Positions 17,792-18,407 of a DNA stretch of 18,407 bases are shown here, piece by piece. The number at the start of each line of letters is the position of its first letter. Within the stretch, counting starts at the first letter, position 1. This DNA comes from Chromera velia (lineage: Eukaryota; Sar; Chromeraceae): NCBI GenBank assembly GCA_018398765.1, contig JAHBMJ010002510.1, positions 1-18,407 of the forward strand, in the 5' to 3' direction. Both the position numbers and the translations under genes were made by a program. The notes under the pieces are model-generated. The model made no database searches, was not told the origin of the DNA, and was given only the letters and a program-made list of their open reading frames with translations.

Positions 17792-18407
17792 CTCGACACA
17801 CACTTGCACAAAGAGACTCGGACGCGGCTCTTTTCGTTTACATGACAAGAGGCCTTTCAGCGCCTCCCCGATCGTTTACACGACCAGATCATCCGCCAGT
17901 CTGACACAGCCACAAACGCAGACACACGGACACACGGACATACGGACACTCTGACCACACTCGCACAGACAGACTCGGACGCGCCTCTTTTTCGTTTACA
18001 CGACAAGAGGCCTTTCAGCGCCTCCCTCATCGTTTACACGACCAGATCATCGGCCAGTCTGACACAGCCACAAACGCAGACACACGGACACACGGACACT
18101 GTGACCACACTCGCATAGACAGACTTGGACGCGCCTCTTTTTCCTTTACACGATAAGAGGCCTTTCAGCGCCTCCCCGATCGTTTACACGACCAGATCAT
18201 CGGCCAGTCTGACACAGCCACAAACGCAGACACACGGACACACGGACACTCTGATCACACTCGCACAGACAGACTCGGACGCGCCTCTTTTTCGTTTACA
18301 CGACAAGAGGCCTTTCAGCGCCTCCCCGATCGTTTACACGACCAGATCATCGGCCAGTCTGACACAGCCACAAACGCAGACACACGGACACACGGACACT
18401 CTGATCA
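17792..18407 (+). repeat. 150-bp-period minisatellite array, continuing past the right edge
   Basis: Units begin at AGACTCGG-like sites: 17814 (157 bases), 17971 (150), 18121 (150) and 18271 (cut by the edge); a partial unit precedes from about 17792. Copies differ at only a few positions. The first is longer by an extra 8 bases (ATACGGAC type) and shorter by one T. Each unit contains TCGTTTACACGAC twice and short ACACGGAC repeats. The plus strand is C-rich and G-poor. Copy number outside the window is unknown. Confidence 0.95.

Noticed and set aside
17792-18407. CRISPR array
   Set aside because: Units are 150 bp and contiguous without unique spacers, in a eukaryotic intron-bearing context. 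This is a minisatellite.

Overview
The window looks like nuclear DNA from an intron-rich unicellular eukaryote. Genes are split by spliceosomal introns, intergenic spaces are 0.9 to 2.8 kb, and there are microsatellites, a 150-bp minisatellite and AT-rich islands. My best guess is a free-living alveolate, probably a chromerid such as Chromera velia. This is inference from gene style and from an excess of GCATGC, the core of a known ApiAP2 recognition motif; it has not been checked against any database.

Five protein genes can be supported, and they alternate strictly in strand. (1) Minus, 1-1557 and running off the left edge: an OTU-family cysteine protease followed by a proline-rich linker and two hydrophobic segments. 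(2) Plus, 2876-7591, eight exons: a complete 683-residue long-chain acyl-CoA synthetase with a possible N-terminal dual-acylation signal. (3) Minus, 10418-11952, two exons: an unrecognised 448-residue protein with a proline-rich centre. (4) Plus, 13327-15355, three exons: the transcription elongation factor ELOF1/Elf1 with a C-terminal acidic tail of about 200 residues. (5) Minus, 17129-17688, probably three exons: a small, charged, unrecognised protein.

Layout: genes 1 and 2 are divergent around 2003-2875, which holds a very GC-rich imperfect palindrome with a GCAT repeat. Genes 2 and 3 converge on a 2.8-kb space containing an AT-rich island. Genes 3 and 4 diverge across 1.4 kb with no clear gene. 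Genes 4 and 5 converge on 1.8 kb containing a second AT-rich island with inverted repeats. From about 17790 to the right edge runs a 150-bp-period tandem array.

The genes do not form an obvious pathway: ubiquitin or ubiquitin-like cleavage, fatty-acid activation, transcription elongation and two unknowns. What they share is splice-site style. Most donors read GTCAGT or GTCGGT, with C at +3 where other eukaryotes mostly have a purine, and most acceptors end in GCAG. The most rewarding points are the OTU reading frame, the donor consensus, the extended ELOF1 and the acylation signal on the synthetase.
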